Notes: a model not told the origin generated them from the letters alone. 64,000 nucleotides of DNA from Sinotaia quadrata (GCA_028829895.1 CM054179.1:54907391-54971390); one strand, 5' to 3'. Counted from the first letter of the stretch, positions 24,177 to 35,207 are shown. Numbers and translations: made by a program.

Positions 24177-26516
24177 TGGGTGAGTGAGTGATGTAAATTG
24201 AATGAGTGTGTCATATTCAAATAAAGTGAGTTTGTCATATTCATGTAGAATGGAACTATGGTGTGTTTTATATATATATTTATCATATATACAGTAGATC
24301 TGTGGTGTGTATGCCATATTCAGGTAAAGTGAATCTATGATTAATTGTCATATTCCCATGCAGAACTGTGTATATCATATGGTTTGTATTGTGTGTACAT
24401 TGGGTCTAGGGTCGTAATAGCATATTCAAACATCTGTGGTGTGTGTTGTGTCGTAAGTGCCAAAGTGTGTTGTCATATAAAATTTAAATTCTAGCAAAAG
24501 CTGCATTTTAAATGTATTCATTTTTCTTTGATGATGTTAGTGATCTGAATGTGATTATTGCTGAGACATAAAAGCATGGGTCTAACATGGTTATTGTTAA
24601 CATTGTGTTTATTGTTAACTTGGGGGTTAAATTTAGCTTGAAAATTTTAGTTTCTTGCTTATAATCAAGCCTAATCTACTCAACTGTATTATTAGGTTCA
24701 TACTGTCATAGCTTTCTCTGTATTCTCTACGACTTATGTTACATTTCATGTGTGATATGTGGGAACCAAAGTGGTGTATAGGGTCATACTGGTGAAAGTG
24801 GTATATAGGGTCATACTGGTGAAAGTGGCAAGTCACAACAATACAGACAGATGTAGTAGACAGGGGACAGAAACACAAGGCAGGTTGTTACTGGTACATT
24901 TATTTCACTCTGTGCAGGCACTTACACAAAGCAAATTCCACATATAAGTAAGCACATCACAACATTTATCAACTCTGTGTTCACACTCAAATGATGCTGT
25001 AGACTATTGAACAGTGCTTTACAAATATGGCTTGAGAGATTCTTCATGGTGAATGTTGTAGCACATGGTAGGATTTCAAACAAAGTACAAGAAACATGAG
25101 TCTCTCGTATATTGGAGCATCACAAGATGTTGACAAAAGTTCTTCATCAGTCCTACTGTTAACATGACATCGCTTCTAATCTGAGTGTGAGTGGGTCTGC
25201 CTGAATTAATCCCTTTCTGAGTCATCACCAATAAAACAACCACCACAACTGTCACAACAATCCAAATGTATATTCTCTTCTATAACTGCTCTTACTCTGA
25301 CTGGCAGACTCTGACTCATCTGACTAGCTGGTAAGCTCCCTTAACAACAATCTAAATGTATATTCTCTCTCTGACAGTGGTGGTGGTGGTGGTGCTAACA
25401 ATTTAATGTCACCATTGGAGCTTTCATGGATCATTTCATCATAAGACATTCTCTGATCTGTAGTACTCAAGTGGGACCTGCTCCCCTCACAAGTATTCGA
25501 AGAGCACTTTTGGTGGTGTTGCTATTGGAGTTTTGTCTTGGTGCTTGCTCGAAGTTGGCGAATCTTTTCTGTCATCGTCAATGTAGGGTTGCTTCTGGCT
25601 TCCACCACTTTCACGCTGGGAGATGGGGGAAGGAATGGAAATGCCTTCTTATTGCAGTGTGTCCGTTGCATACATGTCTGGCTGGCAAAAGCTGACTTGC
25701 ATCCAGTAATCTGTGGGCTGGGGTGGTTATTGTTGTCATTCCTGGCGGTGAAGTTGTTGTTGTAGTCATTCCTGATGTTAAAGTGAATATGGGGGGGGTG
25801 TTTTACGGAGCCCAGGCTAGCAACTCACCAGATCTGTACCTAGTGTGTATATGCACCCAGGATGTTCAACCCCCCGGCCTCCTCACTGGTGTTGTTGTTG
25901 TTGTTGCTGTTGTTGTGGCTGTCCCTGGTGTCTGTTGGGATGTCTAAAGGTGGGTGTTGGTGGACAGTATAAGTGGTCGAGCATCAGCTGGATCAAGTCA
26001 GCCACTGGGTGGTTAAAAGACCCTATGGCGGGTACTGTTGTTCATAGTACTGCCATTGTTGTTGTTGTCAACGCTGTTGGTGGTGGTATCTGCGTCGATT
26101 GGACTGCCTGTCTTTATATAGTGAGCGGGCAGCGTTCCTTGAATGTCCTGGAGGGTTTGGGAACCAAGCTGGTGAAATTCCTTTGAAACATGGCTTTTGT
26201 GTTTGTTGTACATCTTTTAATCATCAATTATACTTCAAGTTCAACATTAATGATTATATACATCAAATCTTCTAAAATCATACTTCATAATACAATCAAT
26301 GATTGACCCCAAATCTAAGGAATTAGACTTAAGCATAATAAAATGTGTGATGTCCTCACTAAAAGCATCATCATTCATTCAAAATCACAAAATATAACCT
26401 AAAATGCATCAAACAACATATCAACATATATCAATAAAAAATACAAACTATCTAGTTTTATCACATAAACTTCTAATACAAATGAAGAATATATATAATG
26501 CTAAAAATAGATATCA

Positions 26517-26558
<42 letters not shown>

Positions 26559-29500
26559 TGCACACTGGCAAGTCTTAAAATATATGGGTTATAATCTGGC
26601 TTACTGCCTGTTGAAACTTGCTGGCTTTCGCCCAATCAACACTAATAGTACCAGGGCTTACACATGTCTAACCTGTTCTTTTTTAGCATTTGCTAATTTA
26701 ATTTCTTAATTTGCAAGTCTAGTTTCTTCTTGTACTATATCCTCTTTAATGGAAGTAACTAAATCTGCTGCTGCAACTTGTAAGCTAGCAATTATTTCTT
26801 TGAGTTCTTTTATGAAAGTCAGTATGTCCATGGTCATACTTGTGCCAGTCATTAACTATGAAGTCTGGAAAAAGTAGAGTACTCCTGTCAAAATATTAAA
26901 TTATGAATGCACATTGTTTGCTTCCACATTTATCCTTACTATAAGAATAAGAATACCCCAAAACAAAACTATTTTAATGATTTTACTGTAGTAATATTGT
27001 AAGTTCCTTAAAGGAAGCTGAGTAGGAACTCGAGTACTGAAAACCTTATAGTAAATGTTCACATTATATGCTTCAAGAATTGCAAAACAACAAGTCAAAC
27101 TTTTGCATTGTTCTGACATGTTCATTTTCATTAGTGTATTACATTACATTGGAGACCTCTATATCAACTGTTTTTTGCTCCAGAATGATGGTTATTATGC
27201 AGATTCAGAATTAGTAGTATATGAGTGTGTTCTTCATAATACAGTCACTATTATAAAACAGGCCAGTACAGCCATTATGTTAAAAAAGCTAGGGGCCTAT
27301 GGATACTGTCCATTATATAAAATTTTGTTTTTGTGAGCCTAGGGTTCACCATAATTTGTTACAAATATTGATGTAACAGAATCACAAAGAATGGTTTTCT
27401 GTAGAAGTTTTATTTGTTTGCTTGTTTGTTTTTTGTACTGTTTCAGATTTAATCAGTGTATTAATCACAAATAATGCAGCAATCTAAAGTGCCATCTTTG
27501 ATAGGAAAAATGTGCATCCATTGTACAGCAGTGTATATTGCTTTAGACATCTGATTGTTACAGTGTAACAAACACAGCACAAACATTTACTTGTAATAAA
27601 TAGAAAACATTGCTAAATAAGAATAGACATTAGTTATTGGTTTCTTTGAAAATGTTTATTTTAAGAAAATAGATTTTGTATATTTAAATTCTTTTATATT
27701 ATAAGAATTGTTTGGGTTTTGAATGGGTACAAATCAATAAATATGTGATTCTTCATTATATAAATCCTTGTAACTGCCACAAGTATATTTTCACTACATT
27801 CATGGTATATGTATTTTTTAAAAAAGTTATTCCCACCAGGACAGGACCACTTGCTCTATATCATTCCTGACACTAGATGTGGATTTCCTTTGGAATGCAA
27901 CAAATATAATAGGTATTGAAAGTGAGCATGTTTCATTTGTATCTATAGTGAATGAAGGTTTATTTTCCATATTAATGATTAAAATGTTAGTGCTTTCTTT
28001 AGTAAATATTGCCTAGATGTGGCAAATATGCTAATATGACACATTGATTAAAATAAAAATTATCTTCTTTTTTCATGAATAAATGTAAGTTTAATTTTTA
28101 CTGTAAAAAGGTAGAGAAATAGAGTGAATGAATAAACTGTTTATTATTGCAAAAGAATAAGTATTAAGTGTTTTCAAATAAATGCTTAGTGATATTCTCT
28201 TCTATTTGAAATGTGTTGCTTTTTTTAAATTCTAGTGCAAATGTGAAAATTTTATTGTTAATTCATGTACTTAAATCCCACCGTCCCTGCATACAACCAG
28301 TTTATAGACATTTTTTGCTGAAACTGCTCTTTTGTGCACAATTTACATTTTATTTGGACCAGTTAGATTAGCTGATGACTAGATAAAAATGTAGATAATT
28401 ATTTTAATTGTGTAAGTTCATTAGTTATAACCTAGACATTTATTACATGCAGAGTTAAGTTCAAAGTAATATTGTTTTGTTGGTATTTCAGTTGAAATTA
28501 GGTAAGATATTTTAAGATGACACCTTTACATAATTATTTGTTGTTCTGTGCTCAGGCTGTTGATTTTTATTTTTTCTGATCCCTGTATAAAGTATTTTCT
28601 GTATTCATTTGTCCTCACTAATCCTAAACAGCCATTTTTTCTTGCACAAATACTTATAGCACTTGTTATTAAAATTGTTATTTGTATTCCCTTGAAGTAT
28701 TGTACTTTGGAATAGTCTGTCTGAAGAAAATACTTCATTATGCTCCCCAGATGAATTTAGCAAAGAAATGTGACAGTTGAAATATATTTAGTATTTTCTT
28801 TGAAATATTAGTGAAATCCATTAATACACATTTTCTCAGTTTATTTTTCTCTTCATCACAATAAATTATATATAAAAGTAAATTATAAACTTAACAATGA
28901 AATAAGTATATCTCTTTTTTCAGGGAAAAAAGTATTCTTAATAAATATTTTATGTCTCTGACATTACTGTCTCATTATGTAAAACTTCAATCATTACTTC
29001 ACTTGAAATATAATTCTTGCACCTTTTGATAATCCTTGACCAGAAAATCTATAGCATTTGAAGTAAGTTGATGGCTTAGTGGCTATAACACATTTGCAAA
29101 CTTTATTTATAATTTTATTGATTTCAGCCCAGTGGATGCTTTTGTCCCAGACCTACAGCGCTTCCCTTTGTTTCAATCAGCCCATTACTTAGAAGTAGAG
29201 CAGAAAGCAGGAGAGATGCTCTTTATTCCCACAGGATGGTTTCATCAGGTAATGCTAAATGGGCAGAATCAAAAGCATTCAGGGGATAGAATAAATTTAC
29301 CGTAATCTATGCTCTTAGATGATTTAGATGACTATCATAATTCCATTAAAAAGAAATTAATGATCTGAAAATAGATATAGAAAAGTAAAAGTTTTTTTCT
29401 AGTGCTTGATTGTAAGAAGAGTAATGAAAAGTTTAATATAGTAGCAAAAAGTCTTCTTATTTTTGTTTGTTTCTAAAGACATAAATGATTCTCTGTAGGC

Positions 29501-30491
29501 ATTCAACTCAGAAGAGACTTTGGCTATATCAGGACAGATAATGAACCGCAACAACTATCGGTTTGTGCTTGAGGAGATTATCAAAGCAGGAAATCTGAAA
29601 CGAAGTCGTTTACCTGCTGGTTTTCATAATCTGCTTCCTCCAGATCAGGTATTACTTTATGGTATATAGAGAGCAGAATTATTACCTTTTGTTCTGTATT
29701 GAAAATAATCTAATTTCAACCAAAACCCTTCATCATAACTTGATTCTTTGACTGTCATTTTGGACTGACATTTCAGACTGACATTCTTTAATTTGTAATT
29801 TCGTTTGCAAGGTATATTTTCTCATCAAACAACCAGATGAGAATGCATGAGGATATAAAGAGTTCTATATGCATGCAAATCACACAACCCAAAGGGACCC
29901 ACATAAACAATAAAATCTTGTGACACCTCTGGGAATCCTTCACTCATTATGATTATTATTTATTAATTAATAACATTATTATTGATTAATTAATAACACT
30001 ATTATTTATTTATTAATAACATTATTATTTATTTATTAATAACATTATTATTTATTTATTAATAACACATAACTAATTACAAGTGATTGAGTATCTTAAT
30101 TTATAGTTATTAATAATTCTCCCACAAGATCAATACTGTCTCTCACTTGGTGGATTATATGGGTGTAGTAAAACTCTACTCTTTACACAATAAAAAGATA
30201 GACATTTTACTGTCGCATAATGTTTCTGCAGGTGGAAACTTCTTACTAAAGGAGTAATAAAAATCCATCTTTTATTTATATATAATGAACCCTCACTATT
30301 ACTCTTATACAATTTTTAATATATGTGCAAAAAGGTTAATAAATTTAACAATAAATATATTAAATCAACAATGAAATATACAGCATATAAATATAATCTA
30401 AAGAGCATTGACATTATCACAATGTTTGATTAAATGTTAGACTCTCATTCAGTTTATCCTAGCATAGACATCAGCAGTCAAATTAAAACAT

Positions 30492-30522
<31 letters not shown>

Positions 30523-33500
30523 CACACATATATATATAAAACCCTACTTCCAGCTTTAGGTAGACAATGCTTTAAAAATCAGTATTATATATATACAACT
30601 TTCAAAACCACACTTGAATTCAAAGGAAAAACTATTGAAATATGAAATATGTCAAAGGTAACTACAATAAAGATAATAGAAAGATAGAAAAATGGCAAAA
30701 TGAGGATTTATTTGTTTATTTATTTACAAATAAATAGTACAGGACTTAGGAAGACCACATATATGTCTCCTAATGCTGTGGGTCAACATAAGGCTGGTTT
30801 TCAAGCATGTTTGATCTGCTTAGGGTAGGGTTATATATATATAAAATATCAAGTTCATGGATATGGTTTTCATCATAGAAATGAGAGTAGAGTTTGAGAT
30901 ATAATTATAGTCAATGTACATAACCTTTTCAATGATGGCAGCTGTCTCTAGTGCATGTTCACAATTATGTGGTTTGCAACAAGTCACTGTCATTCTTATT
31001 AGATGATGGTACCCATTCTAGGACATTACACAACTGTTCCAAAATCTTCGATGCACTCAAAAGCACACCATGGAGAATTGTCCAGAACTTTGTATGTGTT
31101 ATCAAAGCACATCACACAGAGTGTTCTAAAATCTTTGTGAGTACTACTCAGCACACCACAAGGAATACTCAAGAAACTTTTGTGAATTCTCGAGACCAAA
31201 CTGAAGCCTCAATTTTCACTGTATTGGCTCTTGACTGGAATTCACAGGAATCCACTTACAGCAACATATTTACTGATATGTTTGATGACAATGTTGGATA
31301 CACACACACCAGTGTAGTCCAGTAGAGTACAGTAGTCACTGCAGTCTGAAGTGGATACAAGGTTGCAAAACAAGAAAAAAGGTGTGCTCCTTTCTGCAAA
31401 GGTCAAATTAAGGCAGCACTAAATTTCAGGAATATTTCATCTCTTAACTCCTTTCTCTGTTACACTTATTCTCAACTTACAAATCCTGCAACAGTATTCA
31501 CTAGCCTGATACACACAACATAAGAAATATAACATCAATCAAAATTCACAAATATAATGTACAACATAATCAAATTAGTGAACATAGAGATAATGGTTCA
31601 GTTAAATAAAGCATTCCCCAATTCAAATCTTAGGCCAATAGCAAATGTATGAAATATTTATAAGTCCATTCTTTCTTTATCAGTCAGTTAATGATTGCCT
31701 TTATGATCGGACTTGAGTTTTGTCAAAATCAAAGTGATTAGAATATAGGACTTTCTTCAACAAAATAATTTTCAGTTCATCCCCATTGGATGAAGTCTTT
31801 ATGAACAAGTGTGAGACTGTTATTAGTGTTAATCAGAACAACTACTCATCCGCTTGGAACTGGTTTGGATTGCCTCAGCAAGTTCTAGCATATTCTCCAC
31901 CTGAGTTGTTTACTCCAATTCTGGCACTTTATCAAAAATATCATCATAAGAAGTGGCCAAGGTTGGGTAACATTAACATTGGTAACAATTATATAATTAT
32001 TAAGTTTAGAAATAGGGATAGGCAAATTTACTCCGCCACAGAACTTCTTAAGTGATATCCCTTAGTATTTTGTTTTTACTCAGTATGGATAAGACATTTT
32101 GTAAGCCATGACAGTGCAGTACTATTTGCAGATTTCTTGAGCATGCCAGTTTTCTTCCACATATTTTCATATTACTGTTCTTTTTATTCCTTTCATCCTT
32201 ATGCCTGTCTTCAGTTAAAAGTAAGTCATATTTTCCCCCTCTCACTTTTGTTTATTTGATTCTCAGACTGATTCCTTCCTTTGTTTAAACATCATGAATC
32301 ACTCTAAAAGATTAGTTAGGCTCCCATCTAGCATAATTGAACTAATTGCAAGAGTAAAGAGATGTGCATATTTTGTGAACACTGGTCAGATATCTTTTGA
32401 AAAAATAGCACATAGACATTTAGCAGCCCTAGTACTAATAAATTTAACAGTAGATGTGGTCACTACTGTGATCAGTCAGATGCAGCCTCTCTGCCTGCAC
32501 TTATAGAAGCAACAGATATTCACAAATGCAGATGCTGAAGTGAAGCCTGTTAGACTTTAACATATGTTTGATGAAAGATTGTGAGAGAGCCACCTTTTCA
32601 CGGATGAGGGTAGCTCTGGTACCAATTAGGTTAGGTTGTTACAGTTTCCTAGTCTTTTCCCCTGCTAATTTTTTTATTTACCAAGTAAAAAGGTTTATAT
32701 TGTGGGACAACAATAGTATCTAAATTCTCTGCACTAACCAATAGATCCTGTCTTAGTGACTGGACTGTTCCAGAATACTAACTGTATGTGGACAAGAGAC
32801 AGCATCAGCCACCATTATCATTTTCCTTGTAATAAACTTGTTTGACTTAGTTTGTACTGTTTTTTCATGACTGAAATGCTCATAGACTTGTAGAGTAGAC
32901 AGGGATTCAACTTATTTCCTTTGTCACTTATTATCATCTAATGTGTAAGTCCTAGAGGTTTCTTGTCGGAAGGACTAAATTCAGCATGGACACTTCCTCG
33001 CCTGACTATGAGAATAGATAGTCACGACTAAAAATAATATCCTTAATAAACAAAATAGGAGAAATGATAGAACAAGTTACTTTATCTCCCCTCTTTTGAG
33101 GGTTTGTGGCTTGTAAGAGTAACATGTATACATATCTGGTGGTATAGAGGAAAGCCTTGTTGTAAGTATAATGATGTTTGATAACAATTTTTCTTATAAA
33201 AACAATCAGTCAAAAACAAGTGAGCAAATTGATGAGAATAATTTTCATATTTTAAGTTTTGATAGCATTGCCCTTTCTTTTAGAAATGGTTTTTACGTGC
33301 CCTTTAATTGTCTTTTTTTTCTCATCTCGTTGGCTTCAACCTACATAGTAAGTGAAATTCATACTTTGACTGGGAATTTTCGTGCCATGTTTTTGACTTG
33401 ATGGTTCACTGAAATTACTAATCTAAGATTAAAAATTTAGGAATAGACTTCTTTCTTCAAATAGTCATTGAATAGTTATTGTCTCTTTTTCTGATCAGGA

Positions 33501-35062
33501 TCACTTGTCATTGTATCAAGACTGTTAGGGTTTTAATGATCTGCATAGATAAAATTTAAACATACTTTTTGCCCCTATGTTTCAAATTAAAGATATGTAG
33601 TCAAACAACATGCTCATGGCTAAAATTAATCATTACTGGTCTCTTTATTGAGCTGAGTTGCTTCGTTCCTGCTTGAGTGCATCTGGCATATTCAGTCTTT
33701 ACTCTTATTTGATGAATCACTTCTCATGTATGTGAGACAAAAAGAAATAAAAAAAGCAGTAAAAAATAACTATTACTTATTTGTGATTCTCCTATTGAAG
33801 GTAATGATGATGAAAGAATAAATTTATATAAAGTAAGATTTTCCTGGACTTACCAGAAATGACACCATTAGAGAGCAGTGAAAGTAACCTATAGATGAGC
33901 TGAAGTCTCAAATGATTAGTCTGCAGCTTAGAGTTTTGTTATCAGGGTGTGATAGAATCACCTAGGTCTTGACTGTCTAAAGCCTTGTTGGATAGTCTGA
34001 GTCTTGGGCTTGAGTGTGAGTTTAGATGGAGGGGATTCTTCACATGGTACATGATACACGTTCCCATAAGTCTACATTTCTTACTTCCCATCCACCTGAA
34101 ATCATCACAAACAAAATATTAAGAAAGAACATTTCTCTGACTCAGAGGTGCAGTATTTATTGTTAGAAACTGCTGTAGTATAACAACAATTCTGATATTC
34201 AAATTTCAAAATAGCATAACCATCAGACAGCAATCATCGATCTTTCATTCACTGGTCATTTTCTTAAGAATAGAAGAAGACTAAGAAAAAGTGGGAAAAT
34301 TTCAATTCTTCTACTAATGCTGCAACAAACTATTCCCTTCCTTCTGTATTCATTTCACTTATGGAAACAACATAATAGTGCCAACATTTTGACTAAAATT
34401 AATTTTAGACTAAGACAGGATCTAAGCATATATGATTTTACCAAAAAATAACATCATAGTTCCAACTTAATTTTAGACCAAGACAAGACTAGATTCAAGC
34501 TTACATGATTTTCTCACAAAGTTGTAGCCTTTTGACCAAATGTTAAATAAGTTATAGTTAAAAATGAGCATGAGATCTATATCTTTTTAAAAATATATTT
34601 AAATAAATAAAGAATACAAAAATTAAAAATCTTTTGTTTCTTGATATCTGGCAAGTATTTAAATTAAAAAAATTTATTTACTTACAGAAATAACTTTTAA
34701 TTATATTTGAATTTATCAATATTTGTTCCTTGTGTACCCTACAAATATGTTGTTGAAAATAGAAAGAAGATAATGTAGTAGAGATGTTTTTTTTAAAAAT
34801 CATTCATTATTACAGCCTCATTTTGTCGCTGAGTTTCTGTTGCAGTTGCTTAATGATAGAAGAACAATTTGTTTTAATTAACTGTTAAATATTTTTTTCT
34901 GTTTCCTTTGCTATTTCTTTTCAATCCTTATATGATTTTTTCCAGGTGTCAATATTTATGTCACTGTTACCCCAAAAATTGCTAAAAAAGGGAAAGCAGT
35001 GGACAGAGAATTACATAAATCAAATTCGTCAAACTGGACCAAGCACAAAGCCTGCTGTTTAA
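10568..35062 (+). CDS. JmjC-domain 2OG/Fe(II) oxygenase with N-terminal transmembrane anchor (8 coding exons, complete)
   Basis: Coding exons: 10568-10914, 16658-16766, 19831-19983, 23485-23646, 27827-27912, 29128-29248, 29499-29648 and 34946-35062. All splice at GT-AG sites with consistent phases, giving 414 residues. Residues about 25-46 are one hydrophobic segment (WVALFSWAALLSMIITVTV) after a basic N-terminus, so a type II membrane protein with a luminal or extracellular catalytic domain is predicted. The JmjC/cupin_8 part begins at PVLITDVVPTWPASKW (about 117). Metal ligands by motif are His237 and Asp239 (HID in LHIDPYNWTGTNA) and His325 (GWFHQ), with GTKMWKLFPPG between them and AGEMLFIPTGWFHQ as the closing strand. 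Such enzymes hydroxylate or demethylate protein side chains; the substrate here is unknown. It resembles small single-domain JmjC hydroxylases rather than chromatin demethylases, with no PHD, ARID or zinc finger. MKYTSR (residue 7) is an alternative start. Confidence 0.88.
12507..12985. mobile_element. Possible pogo-type MITE
   Basis: The left end CAGTTATCTGAAC (12507-12519) is nearly the inverse complement of GTTCAGATAATT (12957-12968), with further GATAATT copies near 12979 and 12550 (GGATAAGCGAATATCC). Such terminal blocks are typical of pogo/Tigger MITEs. The ends are not cleanly delimited, so this is tentative. Confidence 0.3.
13052..14116 (-). mobile_element. piggyBac-family DNA transposon relic
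   Basis: Flanked on both sides by TTAA (13048-13051 and 14117-14120), the piggyBac target site. The termini CTCGTTACTGGGCGGAGC and, on the other strand, CCCTTTACCGGGCAGAGC agree at 14 of 18 positions. On the minus strand 13877 to about 13700 gives an acidic N-terminus starting MDFLELSIDNEEF, and 13457-13143 gives a fragment with GIHNLPKKEMYWSSDERL, the DYWSxD-type block of piggyBac transposases. A poly(C) stretch near 13450-13468 and frame breaks separate the pieces. It is short compared with an intact element (usually about 2.5 kb), so it is internally deleted and inactive. Confidence 0.8.
13143..13877 (-). pseudogene. Broken piggyBac transposase
   Basis: Two surviving pieces in different frames: the acidic N-terminal region (from 13877 down to about 13700) and part of the DDE domain (13457-13143, PLKLRLILDKILIGIHNLPK and on). 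The C-terminal catalytic part and the Cys-rich tail are absent. Confidence 0.7.
15458..15493. repeat. (CA)n microsatellite
   Basis: About 18 uninterrupted CA units in JmjC intron 1. Confidence 0.95.
16051..16302. repeat. 72-74 bp tandem repeat, about 3.4 copies
   Basis: Units begin TTAATATTCAGGAT at 16052 (variant), 16124, 16198 and 16271 and contain CAATTCACTGGATACATCAG. Copies differ by few bases, so the expansion is recent. It ends about 350 bp before exon 2. Confidence 0.9.
16658..16766 (+). CDS. JmjC gene coding exon 2 (domain N-terminus)
   Basis: The acceptor TGCCCAG ends at 16657 and the donor ACG|GTGAGT is at 16767. It encodes (W)PVLITDVVPTWPASKWTAKY, then FNETYGEERVAMKSVT. The pattern PVLxxxxxxxWPAxxKW followed by F..YG is the usual opening of small JmjC hydroxylases. 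It is too short for ordinary ORF calling. Confidence 0.9.
18700..19345 (-). mobile_element. LINE (non-LTR retrotransposon) fragment, 3' part of reverse transcriptase ORF
   Basis: Minus-strand reading gives MKFGLEKCGRIVIQKGK, YKYLGI, VLKSKLNGVNKIQVLNAYAI, PIVSYTGCIIDWTANEI, NELDRKTRKLL and ALHPKADVDRLYVS, then MGGQGLKKI. These are the FGLxKC/YLGI thumb region and the downstream DRKTRKLL...HPKADVDRLY region of non-LTR elements. It has stop codons and at least one frame break. It is bounded on its 5' side by (ATT)n at about 19346-19370. A typical 5'-truncated dead copy. Confidence 0.85.
19346..19371. repeat. (ATT)n microsatellite at the LINE border
   Basis: Uninterrupted ATT units immediately beside the truncated 5' side of the LINE fragment. 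Confidence 0.85.
19831..19983 (+). CDS. JmjC gene coding exon 3
   Basis: The acceptor TTTGTCCCAG ends at 19830. 51 codons run from GTMENDAQGL through PYFWTYITDELF to LLQQVLTS, with donor AGT|GTAATA at 19984 (phase 0). It corresponds to the linker between the first strand and the helical bundle that precedes the metal-binding core. The donor is a moderate match, and the end could shift by a codon. Confidence 0.85.
19984..23484 (+). other. JmjC gene intron 3 (3.5 kb)
   Basis: Includes a G-run region (20339-20370), an A/C-rich, G-poor stretch at about 21.2-22.4 kb, and a short locally GC-rich patch with GCGAAAGCGGCAGAAGC near 23032. No gene or assignable element seen. Confidence 0.65.
23485..23646 (+). 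CDS. JmjC gene coding exon 4 (HxD metal-binding motif)
   Basis: The acceptor GTTGCAG ends at 23484 and the donor AAG|GTATAT is at 23647. 54 codons include PWECMLLWGTAHSRSTLHID, giving the first iron-binding His and Asp, then PYNWTGTNAVIKGTKMWK. G-K/R-W after N..V is the conserved core strand of the family. This is the strongest single identification in the gene. Confidence 0.92.
23660..24440. repeat. Minisatellite array with embedded (TG)38
   Basis: A motif like CATATTCATGCAGAG plus TGAATCTG/GAGTCTG recurs throughout. Four copies are expanded to 70-74 bp units (GAGCAGTC-type blocks at 23811, 23881, 23952 and 24026). The pure (TG)38 tract is 24099-24174. The array starts a few bases after the exon 4 donor. 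Confidence 0.85.
24099..24174. repeat. (TG)38 microsatellite
   Basis: Uninterrupted TG dinucleotides over 76 bp, followed by GAGTGGGTGAGTGAGTG variants. Confidence 0.95.
25150..26215. other. Compositionally distinct island, possible retrotransposon remnant
   Basis: Markedly richer in G and C than its flanks. The first 230 bp is A/C-rich on the plus strand; then (GGT)n and GTTGTTGTT-type runs dominate (25379-25393, 25889-25910, 26058-26085). The overlapping open frames are products of the triplet repeats. No protein domain recognised on either strand. Confidence 0.4.
26519..26555. repeat. (CA)n microsatellite
   Basis: About 18 CA units within JmjC intron 4. Confidence 0.95.
27827..27912 (+). 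CDS. JmjC gene coding exon 5 (86-nt small exon)
   Basis: The acceptor AAAAAAG ends at 27826 and has a weak pyrimidine tract; the donor AATAG|GTATTG is at 27913. It encodes LFPPGQDHLLYIIPDTRCGF, then PLECNKYN plus two bases of a Ser codon. The LFPP that follows KxW is the expected continuation of the JmjC core, and the phases join exons 4 and 6 exactly. Without this exon the core strand would be cut. Confidence 0.85.
27913..29127 (+). other. JmjC gene intron 5
   Basis: 1.2 kb of A+T-rich sequence; nothing recognised. Confidence 0.7.
29128..29248 (+). CDS. JmjC gene coding exon 6 (second metal-binding His)
   Basis: The acceptor TTTCAG ends at 29127 and the donor CAG|GTAATG is at 29249. It encodes PVDAFVPDLQRFPLF, then HYLEVEQKAGEMLFIPTGWF and HQ. 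GEMLFIPTGWFH is the canonical last JmjC strand carrying the distal iron-binding histidine. Confidence 0.92.
29499..29648 (+). CDS. JmjC gene coding exon 7
   Basis: The acceptor CTCTGTAG ends at 29498 and the donor CAG|GTATTA is at 29649 (50 codons, phase 0). It begins AFNSEETLAISGQIMNRNNY, matching the HxVxNxxxTxAxxxNxxN pattern that follows the distal His, then runs through a Leu/Arg-rich helical segment to LPAGFHNLLPPDQ. The preceding intron is only 250 bp. Confidence 0.88.
29940..30068. repeat. A+T tandem repeat
   Basis: Repeated TTATTATTTATTTATTAATAACA units of about 28-30 bp, at least four copies. Confidence 0.8.
31037..31185. repeat. Diverged 44-46 bp tandem repeat
   Basis: Three to four units marked by AAAATCTT(T/C)G followed by CAAAAGCACACCA / CAAAGCACATCACA / CAGCACACCACA. 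Divergent, so old. Confidence 0.5.
34946..35062 (+). CDS. JmjC gene last coding exon
   Basis: The acceptor TTTTTTCCAG ends at 34945. It encodes VSIFMSLLPQKLLKKGKQW, then a basic/polar tail ending GPSTKPAV and TAA at 35060-35062. There is no KDEL-type retention signal and no second transmembrane segment. It is in phase 0 with exon 7. Confidence 0.8.
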   Translation: MSIFMSLLPQKLLKKGKQWTENYINQIRQTGPSTKPAV

Positions 35063-35196
35063 CACAGACATTTTAGAATCAGTTTACTTTGATAATTTAT
35101 TAAATATCTATCTCTCTTTGATAATTGTTTTAGACTTATTAAGTAGTTATTTCAAACCCAACATTTCAAAAAGCTTCTGATTAAAATTTAAAAAAA

Positions 35197-35207
35197 AATA
35201 AAATAAA
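35197..35207 (+). terminator. Polyadenylation signal of the JmjC gene
   Basis: Two overlapping AATAAA hexamers lie about 135 bp after the stop codon. They are the first good signals downstream. AATAAA is common in A+T-rich DNA, so use is inferred from position. Confidence 0.45.

Larger units (their letters stand above)
23647..27826 (+). other. JmjC gene intron 4 (4.2 kb)
   Basis: Begins with a minisatellite/(TG)n array, then unique A+T-rich DNA, a compositionally distinct patch at 25.15-26.2 kb and a (CA)n tract at 26.5 kb. No extra exon recognised; exons 4 and 5 join exactly. Confidence 0.7.
29649..34945 (+). other. JmjC gene intron 7 (5.3 kb)
   Basis: Contains an A+T tandem repeat (29940-30068), a (GCAC)n/(AC)n tract (30492-30529), a diverged 44-46 bp tandem repeat (about 31037-31185) and a two-copy duplication (34373-34523). 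Open frames such as 30951-31325 follow the tandem repeat and show no domain. Confidence 0.7.

Noticed and set aside
23976..24317. Thr-His repeat protein on the minus strand
   Set aside because: It is simply the translation of the (TG)38 microsatellite.
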